Shown: one piece after another, positions 38,323 through 49,755 of the stretch
How positions within the stretch are numbered: the first letter of the stretch is position 1
Layout of the letters: each line of letters starts with the position of its first letter
Assembly: GCA_963921425.1 (NCBI GenBank)
Contig: OY992833.1
Span: 560,501 to 624,500 of the forward strand
Length of the DNA: 64,000 bases
From: Dryas octopetala
Lineage: Eukaryota > Streptophyta > Magnoliopsida > Rosales > Rosaceae
Direction of reading: 5' to 3'
Program-made: the position numbers and the translations under genes
Notes under the pieces: generated by a model
Databases searched by the model: none
The model's input: only the letters and a program-made list of their open reading frames with translations
Told to the model about the DNA's origin: nothing

Positions 38323-39395
38323 TTCTGAAAATAATTTGTTGATTTTTTGAATGTTTATGTTTACCCAGCAGAAAAGTCAATGTCCATGCTTTTTATGTGA
38401 AATGTCTTAATTGAAAAAAATAAATCATAACCTTTATCTATAGCATATGGTGAATCTGGATTGTGCTATATTTTCAGGCCTATTTATCTCTTCCCGAGGG
38501 TATACTTCTTCTATGGTTGGCCTGATAACAATGATGATTGAACACTACTATTTACTAGTAAGATCGAATTTCAATTTAACCAGGGTTTTGTAAATTACTA
38601 TATGAACTTACCTTCTGAGAGTATTCTTGTGGGTTTTGTAGATTATTGTAGAAAGATGATCATAATGCAATTTTTGGGTGGTATATATATATATATATAT
38701 ATATTAAGAAAGGGTAATATAAGGTCCACTAAGTTACTCCAAAGTTGATTAATTATATTCCATATTATGCATGGTTATAGATTGATAATTAACTAGCAAT
38801 TCTCTTGTTTTCTTATTAATGAGTTTGACTTGGTAATCCTAATCAAGTGTCCAAAGTGTTTGCAATCTGAATTTTTTGGTTACAATTCTACTCTGAACTT
38901 TGGGTTGAATTTTCTATTGAATTAGTACTCCATTTTTGCCTTGTTTCAGTGGGAACGGAGGAATGACAACACTTACACCCAAGAAGATATCGATGAAGTA
39001 CGGGTTGAATGAGCAAACTTTGTAGGGCAGTATTTGTAGAATAGAAGGTGGCCGGATTTTTGCATAATAGCATTTTTGACTTGATTTTGTGGCCATGTGT
39101 TTATTTAGACTAGCTTGCGGTATATATATATATATATCATTGATCACTTTGCTAGATTAACTTGGGGGATATTAACGATTGATAGGCTTGCTACATTATA
39201 TTGATGGCAACAAATTGGTAGTTAGATTAATGGCTGGTTTTGTGAATGACATTGGATTAAGGGAGTAAGCTACATATATACAATTACTACCTTGAAATTA
39301 ATACCTTATATTATTTGGTACTTTATACATTTTAAAATTCTTTATTATTGTGGATTAGTTTAAAATTTAGCAAATGTTATTCCAAAATCCTTTAT
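38323..39395. other. Non-coding stretch, possible continuation of captured DNA
   Basis: The DNA interrupted by CACTA-A. TA runs lie at about 38682-38702 and 39121-39137. An acceptor-like site (ttgtttcag) at about 38941-38949 precedes a short open stretch (WERRNDNTYTQEDIDE) that is not recognised. No S28 carboxypeptidase continuation was found. Confidence 0.4.
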
Positions 39396-40084
39396 CAGGT
39401 TGTGCATAATTGCATTGCGGTATTATACCAAAGACAATTGGGAGTTATATACATCAAAATAAAATTGAAATTAGTATCTTACACAACGGTTATATGGTTA
39501 AAACTCATTGTGTTAATATCATCAAGACGACGGTTTTGTATAAACACCGTAGTATGAAAAGCCTATAGACATCTCAACCGCCTATTTTTCAATAGCCTAC
39601 ACAACAGTTATATGGTTAAAACCCATTGTGTTAATATCATCAAAACAACGGTTTTATATAAACATCGTAGTATGAAAAGCCAATAGACATCTCAACCGCC
39701 TATTTTTCAATAGTATACACAATGGTTATTATCCATAAACCATTGTATGAAGGGGTATTTCAGCTCGTCTTTTGACCTAAAATAGTTGTAAAATATATGC
39801 ATTAGTAATCTCAACCGTTGTATAACATATTTTCACACAACGGTTTTTAACCATAAAACGTTGTGTATATATATACTCAACAACAGTTTCCTTCAAATCA
39901 TTGATTTTTAAAGGTGTATATACAATGGTTGTCTATGTATAACCGTTGTGTAAGTGCACCAAGACAACGGTTTTTGACCGTTGTCTATTGGAGTATGAAT
40001 CGACATCGGTCAATTAGATGACGGTAAATGAACAATTTACACAACGGTCAAAATTCATTGTATATTAACCTTTTTGTTGTTGTG
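39396..40084. repeat. Right subterminal repeat array of CACTA-C
   Basis: About ten copies of acaacggtt / accgttgt-type motifs in both orientations, including a 118-bp tandem duplication (39481-39598 and 39599-39716). The array ends at TTTTTGTTGTTGTG, a worn CACTA-like terminus. The same motif family is present at 5450-5610. Confidence 0.55.
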
Positions 40085-40129
40085 TTGGTTCCTTCTGTTA
40101 TATTTCATTGTGTTAATTGAGGCCCATAT

Positions 40130-41050
40130 CATGTTTATTGTCATAGTCATAGTCATAGTTAACCCATAATTGTTTGGATCCCCCAATAGTCATGGTTGTT
40201 ATTGTTATTGGTATTGTTTTAAAATGTAAGTGAGGTCATGGTTGTTATGGTTTGTCAGTAACAGTTTGACAATGACAACTTATTACTGTGATTTTTACGG
40301 TTTGAAATTTGGTTTATTGTGATTACTTCACACCAAGTCGAGAATGTAAGTAAGGCTAACAACATTTTATCGTTAGTATGTGTTTGACAATGATAACTTG
40401 TTATTGTGATTTTTATTTTAGGATGAAGAAGTCAAATTAAGCATGTTGGTGTGAATTTCTAATAAACAAAGTTGTTGGGGAAATTTTTTTTTTTTTGTTA
40501 TTGTTTGTCAATAACAACTTATTATTGTGATTTTTATGTTTGTTTAGGGTTTAAAATTTGGTTTAATGTGAACTTGTCATATTGAATTGTTGTAGGTGGG
40601 TGATTTAGAAAGATTGGGCGATTGTTACAGTCAAGTAGTAACTATCTAGAATGATAGTTACTATTAGACAATGGGTTATTGTTACTGTGGGCGCGATTTG
40701 GAAGTGCTGAGCGCAATTTGGAAAAGCTGGGCACGATTTGGAAGTACTGGACGATTGTTACTGTCGAGTAGTAACTATATAAGATGATAGTTACTATTAG
40801 ACAGTGGCAATTATTGTTACTGTGAGCACAATCTAGATCGAGGTGCTGGGCGCGATTTAGAAGTACTTGGCGATTGTTACTGTCGAGTAGTAACTATCAG
40901 ACAGTAGCAATTATTGTTATTGTGAGAACGATTTGGAAGAGTTGGACGCTATTTAGAAGTATTGGGCAATTGTTACTGTTGAGTAGCAATTATTTGGGAC
41001 AATATATAGTTACTAACAGACAATGACAATTATTGTTACTGTTAAAATTA
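40130..41050. repeat. Degenerate tandem repeats
   Basis: Two kinds. At about 40255-40570 a unit with gacaatgacaacttattactgtgattttta recurs about three times. At about 40605-41045 a unit of roughly 100-130 bp containing gattgttactgtcgagtagtaactat and gcgcgatttggaagtgctggg recurs about four times with many changes. No coding sequence is supported. Confidence 0.6.
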
Positions 41051-41940
41051 AGATTTTTTATTCCAAAAGCTTGAATGTTTTTGTTTTGTGTTGGTTTTAT
41101 TCTTTTTTTAACATGTGTATGGAAGAAAAGACAGAAGATTTATATAAGTTGTCTTATTTTGGATATATTGCACAATGAGAATTGCTACGCGAAAAAAAAA
41201 AAAGGCGTTGGGCATGGTGCCAAGTGCATTTTTCCATGTGATTTCATTAAAATTAATGGACTGCATTTGAATTTGATTTTTGATAGTGGACCTTAAAAAA
41301 AGCCTATTTTCTAAAATGAACTTAAAAAAAAAACCCTTAAATATAGGGTGATGATTTTCTTACTTTAGTTTTGTAGTAATGTTATTCATACTACATTTCC
41401 ACATTATGAGGCAACTTAATTATGTCTATATGCCACGTCAGTTAATGTGGCCCATTGTATTTTTATTTGTTATTTAATATCTTTTCAATTATGTTTTGTA
41501 TTATGCTTAATTTTTCAAGTTTTTATCTTCTATTTCTTTTTTTCTGCAATTGCTCTTCTTTCCCTTTTGCCCATATATATTTCCATGGTTAATTTTGTAC
41601 GTTAATACTCATTTTCTTATTTTTATGACTTGATAATTTAACAAATAAAAGAAGAGAAATAAGTGAGAGGAGCTAGTGCAAGTGTATGAAATAGAAGTGA
41701 AAATTAATTAATACTCATAAATATATATAAATAATTTATATATAAATAAAAAAATAGAATATTGCTCAAAGTTCATAGACATAGCATATATATAACGCTC
41801 ATAATTAAAAATAAAAGGCTATATTGAGAAAAGGAAAGAATTATATTCTCTTGTAGAGTTTTATATTCTTTTAAAATTATAATAATTGATAAAAATGTCC
41901 ATTTTGGAGGCCTTCATGATAAAATAACCTATCTAAAGTT
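41051..41940. other. AT-rich intergenic DNA
   Basis: Nothing coding is seen; short poly-A runs and TA-rich sequence only. Confidence 0.5.
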
Positions 41941-42311
41941 GAGTTAATTAATTACACTTACACCCTCTGATTTATCGTCTTTTCACATATACCCCCTGGG
42001 GTTTCAAAAATTATACATACACTCCCTGAGGTTTCAAAACTATTGCATATAACCCCCTACAAGAGAAAAAAATAAATAAATAAAAAAGAAAATATTTGTA
42101 TTGAGGTTGGACCTTACACCTTGAGTAATCTTATTAGGCCATTTCATCCCTTAGCATGCTTTTTTGCATAATTTCTCATCATTTTTCATCTCATATAGGG
42201 GGTTATATGCAACAGTTTTGAAATTTCAGGAGGTGATGTGTAATTATTGAAACCCCAAGGGGTGTATGTGAAAAAATAATAAATCTCAGGGGGTGTAAGT
42301 GTAATTAGGTC
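41941..42311. mobile_element. MULE-type MITE
   Basis: 371 bp, almost entirely two inverted arms of about 115 bp (acttacaccctctgatttat on the left, its complement on the right), flanked by a 10-bp direct repeat ATCTAAAGTT (41931-41940 and 42312-42321). No coding capacity. Confidence 0.85.
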
Positions 42312-42717
42312 ATCTAAAGTTTTGGATGTCTAAATAGTTCAACTAAGTTGTTTAAAATATTAAAAAACCACACAATACAAACCTATATTGTGTTTCAGTG
42401 GTTTCATGTTGTTTTTGTTCAAGGCCGAGCGCTTGACCCACTTGGTCAAACGTTTGGCGGCTCCTTTTCTTTACTTTTTTATTGGATGGTTGAAACCCAA
42501 CTGTTGAAACTGTTCAATGGTAACATATAAAATTAGGGTGAATGTGATTCCAAATAATTTACTTTTGTGTTTTGTCTTGTTTTATTTATTTTTCACATGT
42601 ATATGTAACAAAAAAATATAAGACATTTGTATAAATATCATTTTTATATGATTTTAGTGTTCCAGTTATAATTTTAAATAGTTGAGCACTTGCTCATTGT
42701 AAAGTAGGATGGCTTCT
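42312..42717. other. AT-rich intergenic DNA
   Basis: Nothing recognisable is seen. Confidence 0.5.
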
Positions 42718-42905
42718 AGGGGTGGGCATCCATACCGGTAACTCGACAAAACCGATCAAACCGAACAAAAAAATTGGTTTGGATCAATTTTTTTTAATTG
42801 TTTTTTCAAAGATGGTTTCAAATCCAAACCAAACCACCCAATCTGGTTTCGTTACTGGCTTTTATATCCCAAATCATCGGTTAAATTGACCCAAACCGAC
42901 TTGGT
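42718..42905. mobile_element. One end of a hAT-like MITE
   Basis: It begins TAGGGGTGGGCATCCATACC, the same terminal sequence as the complete hAT MITE at 47701, followed by ACCGA / AAACCGAAC-type repeats. The opposite end (TGCCCACCCCTA) was not found within the following kilobases, so the element is cut or decayed. Confidence 0.55.
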
Positions 42906-43970
42906 CATTGGTCAAGCTTGTTTTTTGCGCACCTATATGGCTATATATAAACATTTTTATGTACAAGTGATGATACTATCAAGTTGTGTTTTTTTGCAAG
43001 AAAGTTTTTGGTATATAAAAGTAAATAATCAGTCTCAAATGAATATAAGAGAGAGACACAGACACAAAGATAGAGAGAGGAGAGAGAGAGCTCATGTCTT
43101 TGAAGCAATTTGATGCAGCACGCGGTAGACGAGAGGATAAGGTTTTTAAGAACACAGCCTTCATTTAACTCTATTGATTATCTAGATGATAGATCTATAA
43201 TAGCTAGATTAAGGGCATCCACTAATCCGATAATTTCCTAAATTATCAGAAAAATAGGGATAAAGGAGAAAAGTCTAGAGAAAACTCTCTCAACATGTAT
43301 TAATAACAATCAATCCCCCAAAAGATTACAAGAATCCATATTTATAGGGTTTAAAAATCTTGGGCTCCAAAAATACAAATAAAATATATCTGAATAAAAT
43401 AAAATCTAAAGCATTAATTGAAATCCTAATTTACCAAACTTAATCCAATTAGGAAAAACATTAAAAGGAAAGTTCCAAAATTACAAAAACTCCCTACTAA
43501 AAATTATTAAAATAAATAATTTTTTTAAAATTAAAATTTGAATATGGGAAGTATGTGGGCTACATCAATTTTGTAACGTAAAGGCAGTAGTATGAGAACA
43601 AGAACTTGGCCGCTTCCTCTTACCTTCATTCACCCTCATTTTCTTGATTTGCTCAGCTTATAATTTTGATCAAACTTCACATGAAATTATGCACGCACAC
43701 TTTCTGCAAGTTTGGCATCAAGTTTTTCTCTTCCTTTTCTACAAATCTCCAATTTTAACCTCAAACTGATTTGGTACGTAACTTATTTTCAATTATTCTC
43801 ATCGATTTTTGTATGAATTTTTTACAACAGGAGGTCATTATTATCTTCTTCATCCATTCATCCTTTATCTTCTTTGTGCATTTATCTACCATCTTCTTTT
43901 AGAGGGAGAATCAGTAGTTGTGTCGTCGAATGGGCACGGTTTTTTTAGAATTTTTTCTCATTGTGTTTTT
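42906..43970. other. AT-rich intergenic DNA
   Basis: A GA-rich purine run lies at about 43048-43094; otherwise no gene or repeat is recognised. Confidence 0.45.
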
Positions 43971-43974
43971 AAAT

Positions 43975-44135
43975 GTACCAACCACATATTGGTACAGTTG
44001 AAATATGTCAACCTACATATTAGTACAATTAAAATGTATTATCCCATGTATTGGTACAATTTAAATGTACAAATTCATACTTTTAAGTGACAAACTAGGT
44101 ATATATTTAAAATTAAGGATCTATATTTCATGTTT
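43975..44135. repeat. GTACC-rich degenerate repeat, copy 1
   Basis: Repeats of a unit of about 30 bp such as tatattggtacagttgaaat, followed by ttttaagtgacaaact. The same run and the same following phrase occur at 59580-59965, so this is a dispersed repeat family. Confidence 0.55.
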
Positions 44136-44473
44136 AAGTTGTACATTTGAAATGTATCAACCCAAATACCGTTAACACCAACCGTATGGATTGGGAACCG
44201 ACTAGACCAGACCCAAACGACGGCCTATTACGAGGAATGTCACCTATGTAGTCATCCTTATAGGACTTACGAGATGGGCGTCCCCTCCACAGTAGGGCCC
44301 ATGTATGGCACAGAGGTTGGTTGTAGTCAGTACTCATGACTCTAGCCCACGTGGAGCCCATGTACTTCTTCAGGTCTGGCCGGTCCACACTGCGTGAGTC
44401 GCGTGACACTTGCAAATTGATCCAGTACATGTTCCTCACCTAACTACCAAGGGAAAACTCATGGAGTACCTCA
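44136..44473. other. GC-richer island of unknown nature
   Basis: About 300 bp with clearly higher GC than its surroundings. The minus strand is open across 44134-44439 but gives no recognisable protein. It may be a piece of a repeat. Confidence 0.3.
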
Positions 44474-44482
44474 TATATTAAA

Positions 44483-45326
44483 GGCTTATTTACTAATTTA
44501 CCCCCTAAGAGTAACTTCTAATCTAACTTCACCCCCTAACATTTATTTTTATCACATTACCCCCTGAAACTAATTCTCGGGTATCATTTTGCCTTTTTTT
44601 TTTTTTTACAAACTTTGGAAATTAATTAAAAATAGCTCCGGACTCAGAAAAATACACGGAAAATTTCTACAGACTCGTCTTGACTAGTTCTAATTTACTA
44701 TGGGGTTAAATTACTAATTTTCCCTTTGAGAGTTTTTAGAAAATTGGGAAGTCCAAATTTATTTCTAGAAAATTAAAATAAATTTCCCTCTACAAAAATT
44801 CTAAAATTTCTATAAAGTCTTTTCTTAAAGTCTAGGAAGAATTCTCCGAAACAGGTTTTTGATAATTTCCAAAATATTTTTGAGAATTCATCCGAGTCTA
44901 GAATTTTCTAGAATTTATTTTCGTCTAAGATCAAGAGATCTTTTAGGTAGCAAGTTCACAAGAAAGGTAGTGTTATTGTTTAGAAGACCAACGGTGCAAA
45001 CCTCGTATTTTTTGGAGTTCGAAAGATTATCTTATGAATTTCTAAAGAGTAAAAAATATTTTAAGTTTCTGGAAACACTTGGATATAAAATTGGTAATTT
45101 GACCTCATAATAAATTAATACTAGTCAAGACGAGTCCGTAGAAATTTTCCATGTATTTTTCTAAGTCCGAAGTTATTTTTAATTAATTTTCAAAGTTTGT
45201 AAAAATAAAAAGTAGACAAAGTGATACACGAGAGTTAGTTTCATGTGGTAATGTGATACAAAATAAACCTTGTGGGGTGAAGTTAGATTAGAAGTTACTT
45301 TCAGGGGGTGAAATAATAAATAAGCC
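44483..45326. mobile_element. MULE, non-autonomous, same family as 11753-12753
   Basis: 844 bp with an exact 9-bp target duplication TATATTAAA (44474-44482 and 45327-45335). The terminal inverted repeats begin GGCTTATTTA and run more than 200 bp inward (for example gactcgtcttgactag on the left and its complement on the right). The open frame in the middle (44859-45110) is not recognised. The terminus GGCTTATT and the gaagttactttc / gaagttagatta phrases tie it to the MULE in the SIA1-like intron. Confidence 0.88.
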
Positions 45327-45510
45327 TATATTAAATGGTGTTTTAATAATCTTTGAGTTATCTAATTTTTTACATGAATAATTTTTTAATTAATACTTCA
45401 AAAATAGACGGTTTCAATCACCAAATTACAACCCGTAAAAATCCCTTGTATAGTTTATTCAAAAAACTCTCTCAATAGATGCTCTCTCTATATATTTGTA
45501 TTATACATAT

Positions 45511-45810
45511 GCATGTACGTATATCATTAGTTATATGTGCGTAATTAATGTATGAATATGCACGTTATATATATATATATGTCTAAATTAATATATTGCA
45601 TCATTGCATGCATTGATGGTGTCCTTTTTCGACCACACTAGTCGGCTGCATGTACGTATATCATTAGTTATATGTGCGTAATTAATGTATGAATATGCAC
45701 ATTATATATATATATGTCTAAATTAATATATTGCATCATTGCATGCATTGATGGTGTCCTTTTTCGACCACACTAGTCGGCTGCATGTACGTAATGAATG
45801 TATGTATTGT
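45511..45810. repeat. Tandem repeat, 137-bp unit
   Basis: The unit starting gcatgtacgtatatcattag at 45511 recurs at 45648 nearly unchanged (a few bases and a TA-run length), and a truncated third start lies at 45783. It is followed by a TA/TG dinucleotide run at 45825-45862. Confidence 0.9.
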
Positions 45811-45824
45811 TTCTTGTCCATACG

Positions 45825-45863
<39 letters not shown>

Positions 45864-47692
45864 ACGATGATGATATGCCTGAAGAGATCACCAAAAGCAA
45901 ACGAGAAGCTAACTCAAGTTTCCAGCTCAAATTGGCATGCAATAGTAATACTGTGATATAAAGATATCTTCAAGTACACATAAGGCATAATTGCGCGCAA
46001 CTGCCGAAAAAACCTAGGAAGGAGGTGCATTTACTACTTACTTAGGATTAATTGCAACTGCCAACTAGATCTGGTGGTTGTAACTTAATTCTAAGAGAGA
46101 TTAGTTGCTAGTGCTCCATCTCCATTCTCCTGCAGATTATTCAAGGATTTGAATTTTTCGCTTATCTTGTACGTGTATTATAAATTTAAGGGCTTTTTTG
46201 GATATTGTACTTCAACACTGTTTTGAATGTAGTCTTTCATTTTACAATTTAACAATCCTAATTAAACATAAATTCATTCATTCTCTAATAAATATCAAAA
46301 AAATTATTGGATTAATCTATCTAATGCTCTGGACAAATTTTAAATTTATTCAGTCTAATTCTACCCAACCACTCTAACCACCATCTTACAGACTTGGAAA
46401 AAAAAATCACCTACAAACCCTAAAAAACGTACCCATATGAATTTTGCAACAATAAAAAAAGCCTCTTGTACCCATATGAATTTTTCACCTCTGTACCCCT
46501 ATGAATTTTGCAACAGAAAAAAGAAAAACACTTATAGTCTCATCTAGCTACCTGGTTTGTTAGCTTTATGTTAGATTGTAACTCTGAAATTTTGGACTTC
46601 GTTCTAAATCCTAAACCCTAAACCCTATGTGAAATTTATAAATTTTGTAACATAAAATAACGTAGCTTCATACATCCAATTCATACTAAAACAAGAGCCA
46701 CCACCACAAAAAATAGAAAAAAAAAAACTACATGAGGCAAACTACTTAATTGAAGTCACCCAAATTTAAAAAGAAAAAAAAAAGGATTATATGGAGATAA
46801 TTTTATCCTAATAAAATTCTTTCCTTAGAAACTTATTTCCAATAAAATTCTCATTTACAATATTATAAGAGATAAATAAGGAAATAAGTACATAATTTAA
46901 ATAAAGATTAAATATAAAAAGATGACATGTAATTATAATATATTTAATTTAATGACATGGAAAATTAATTGTTGTGCATCACAATTGAAAAAGCCATAAC
47001 GGTTTAATAAAAAAATGAAGATAACAAAGGAGTATATCCTAATTTTCTATAAATTTAAAGATTTACATAATTTCATTTAAACCAAAAAGTCTAATATATG
47101 ATTAAAAGTCAAACAAAGATAAAACAAGCAAATGAACCAAATCCATAATACTTTTTTTTTTTTAGTTGGGGAATGAGGGATTGAACTTGGATGCATTGTG
47201 GGTAATTCTACGACCCTTCTAATTGGGCTACCCAACAACTGCAACCGTATTATTATTCAAAATTTTAAATAATTCAAATTTAAATTAATTAGACTTAGAT
47301 CCTTTAAAAAAATAATATTTAGACTAAAGTAGACAGTGTTTTGAGAATTTATAATCAAATACTTATTATTCATAATTAAGTTATTTGACTGAATGCTACA
47401 TCAAAATATTAATTACACATCAGCCTTTATGATTATTTTATAAAAAATTTCTAATTTTTTAATATCTAAATTGCACTCATATATTTTTATTTAATTGCAT
47501 AATTTAAATTTTAAATTAATTGAAGATTATCACATCAATTTGAATTTTCAAATTGATATTGGAACTTCACCATCAATCAATGTGAGTTAATTAAGATTCT
47601 CTCTCTCTTCCTCTCTCTTTTGAGGTACCTTCCTCTCTCATTCTTTCTTCGTATTTTTCCCCCTCTAAATCTCTAATACCATTCAATTTCTT
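45811..47692. other. AT-rich intergenic DNA
   Basis: A short repeat of gtacccatatgaatttt occurs about three times at 46429-46515. Telomere-like cctaaacc units lie at about 46606-46626. No gene is seen. Confidence 0.5.
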
Positions 47693-47700
47693 ATCTGCAT

Positions 47701-48505
47701 TAGGGGTGGGCATTTATTACCGAAATACCGAAACCGAACCCGTACCATACCGTACCGTGTCAATGTTATACCGAAAAACAATACCGATTATATACCGTAC
47801 CGATACCGTACCGTACCGAGTCTAAATTGGTATGGTATAGGTATGAAACTTTCAATACCGTGAAATACCGTACCGTACCGATATATTTTTAATTTAATTA
47901 TTTAATATTTTTTTAATTAAGTGTTGCCATATTAGTGGCTATTTGGGCAAGTCTATAGACTATAATAGAAAGCATATGCTTTCTATACTTGGGTCTGAGT
48001 TGCTGTTGTGTTTTACTGTTTTACTCTTCCTTTTGTCATTGTTGTAGTTTCTTTGGCATTGATATATATATATATATAGAATGGTATGTGATTTATGATC
48101 AGTTGCTTTCTTTTCTAATTCTGTGTTAATTACACTGGTTGATGATGAATTGGGTTAGAATTATATATGTGCTTAATTAGTCGTTTGATGGTTAATTAAA
48201 GATCAATACCATCGGTCATAGTTCACAACAGAAATGAAAGGAACGTACAAGTTGAGTTTTGTTTTATCTTTTGGTTGGGAAAAAGTATTTCTTTTTGGTT
48301 GTTAAATATTGTTTTTTGACAAAAAAAAAAGAAGTTTAAAATTGTTGGTATATACCGAAACCATACCGAACCATACCGAATTCATAAAACACTGGTATGG
48401 TATGGTACAAGTTTTAAAAATGTCCATACCGTACCGATACCGTACCGAATAAAAATTTCGGTATGGTATCGGTATGGGGCTCATACCGTACCGTGCCCAC
48501 CCCTA
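47701..48505. mobile_element. hAT-type MITE
   Basis: 805 bp with inverted ends TAGGGGTGGGC / GCCCACCCCTA and an exact 8-bp target duplication ATCTGCAT (47693-47700 and 48506-48513), the hAT hallmark. Both arms are built of ataccgtaccg-type repeats (47720-47885 and 48345-48495, inverted). The middle is AT-rich without a transposase. A half copy lies at 42718. Confidence 0.92.
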
Positions 48506-48513
48506 ATCTGCAT

Positions 48514-49499
48514 AGTTCCACTTGTGCAGCTCAGTGATGTCAAATGGGCATCACGTTGGGACACATACCTCCACATGCAGTCCAATCCATTGGTTTTCTA
48601 ATCCACATGTAGTCCAATCCATTGGTTTTCCATGATCAACTCATTGATGATTGGACTCTTCCTTTCTGGAATGGTAACCAAGATCATCATGAAAACTCTT
48701 TATAAAGATATCACCAACTATAATCAGTTGGAAACCCAAGATAAGGCTCAGGAAAAAACAAGCTGGACACTGGTCCATGGAAATTCTATATGTACTAAAA
48801 GTCTAAAACAAAACCCTCAGGCAACTATTCACACTGTTCATAAACTGTTCATCGTTAAAAGACCTTTTTACCCCTTTTTGCACGGTAGCTGGCGTTTTGA
48901 GTTTTTGGGCTTGGTTGGGCTCTTTTTTGTCATTGTGCCTCTCTTTGGTTCTTGCCTATCTTCTTTCAAAATTTTTACGCTTCTTGCCATTGCTTTCTTT
49001 GTATACATTTTACCCTCACAACCTTTTTTTTTTTTTTTTTTTTTAATCTATTTGCCATTCTCAAAATAGGAGAGATGGGTCTATGCTTTTTCGTCATTCA
49101 CTTTGTCTTGCTTTATCTGGGTTCATGGTTAAGATTCCAACCAGATGAACGATCTGGTGTGGGGGCTTTGATCGTAGCTTGATGTATTGGTGTGGTTGTG
49201 ATTCCAACTAGATGAATAATCTGGTTTGGGCTCTTTTGTCGTTTGATGTGTTGAAGTGCTTGAGTATTTCAGGCAGATGATGGGATTAATTCATTGCATC
49301 ACAGAGGTAAGCCACAAGTTTATTTGAGTTTTTTTTTTTCCTTTTTTCTTTTTTGATCTCTCATTGACAACTTCACTGTTTTATCTTGATCTGGCTTTTG
49401 GATTGCCGTTGGTTTGTGTTTGGGATGGTGTGATTGAAATCGGTCCCTTCCTTTATATCTGCTCCTCATCAGATAAGCCTTGATAAATAACATCCCACG
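48514..49499. other. Intergenic DNA left of Copia-5
   Basis: An open frame at 48632-49069 has no recognisable domain and ends in a poly-T-derived Phe run; it is not taken as a gene. A 20-bp phrase (cagtccaatccattggtttt) is repeated in direct order at 48578 and 48611. Confidence 0.4.
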
Positions 49500-49755
49500 T
49501 GATATATAAGAGTCCATGCCGTGTGTCATGACTCTTAGGATTAGCATGCTTAGAGTGTTATCTATTATCTCTTGTATTATCGTTTGTATAGCTTCTGATA
49601 TTTACTAGAGTAATAGATAGAGTCCTAATTAACTTTATTTGTTAAAGTCCTTTTCTGGACTCTTGTATAACTGTGTATGTAAAGCATTATAAATACATAT
49701 CACAACCTCAATTACTTTTGAGGCATTCAATTATAATCGAATTCTTATTGTTGCA
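49500..49755 (+). repeat. Copia-5 5' LTR
   Basis: 256 bp, TGATATATAAG to TTGTTGCA, followed directly by the primer-binding site. Confidence 0.93.

Noticed and set aside
44134-44439. 101-codon minus-strand frame in a GC-richer island
   Set aside because: No recognisable protein and flanked by repeats; base composition alone explains the open frame.
47150-47245. Possible SINE or tRNA-like sequence (poly-T then ttggggaatgagggattgaac)
   Set aside because: No A and B box pair at the right spacing and no target duplication could be made out.
48632-49069. 145-codon open frame left of Copia-5
   Set aside because: No recognisable domain, ends in a poly-T-derived Phe run, no splice or promoter support.
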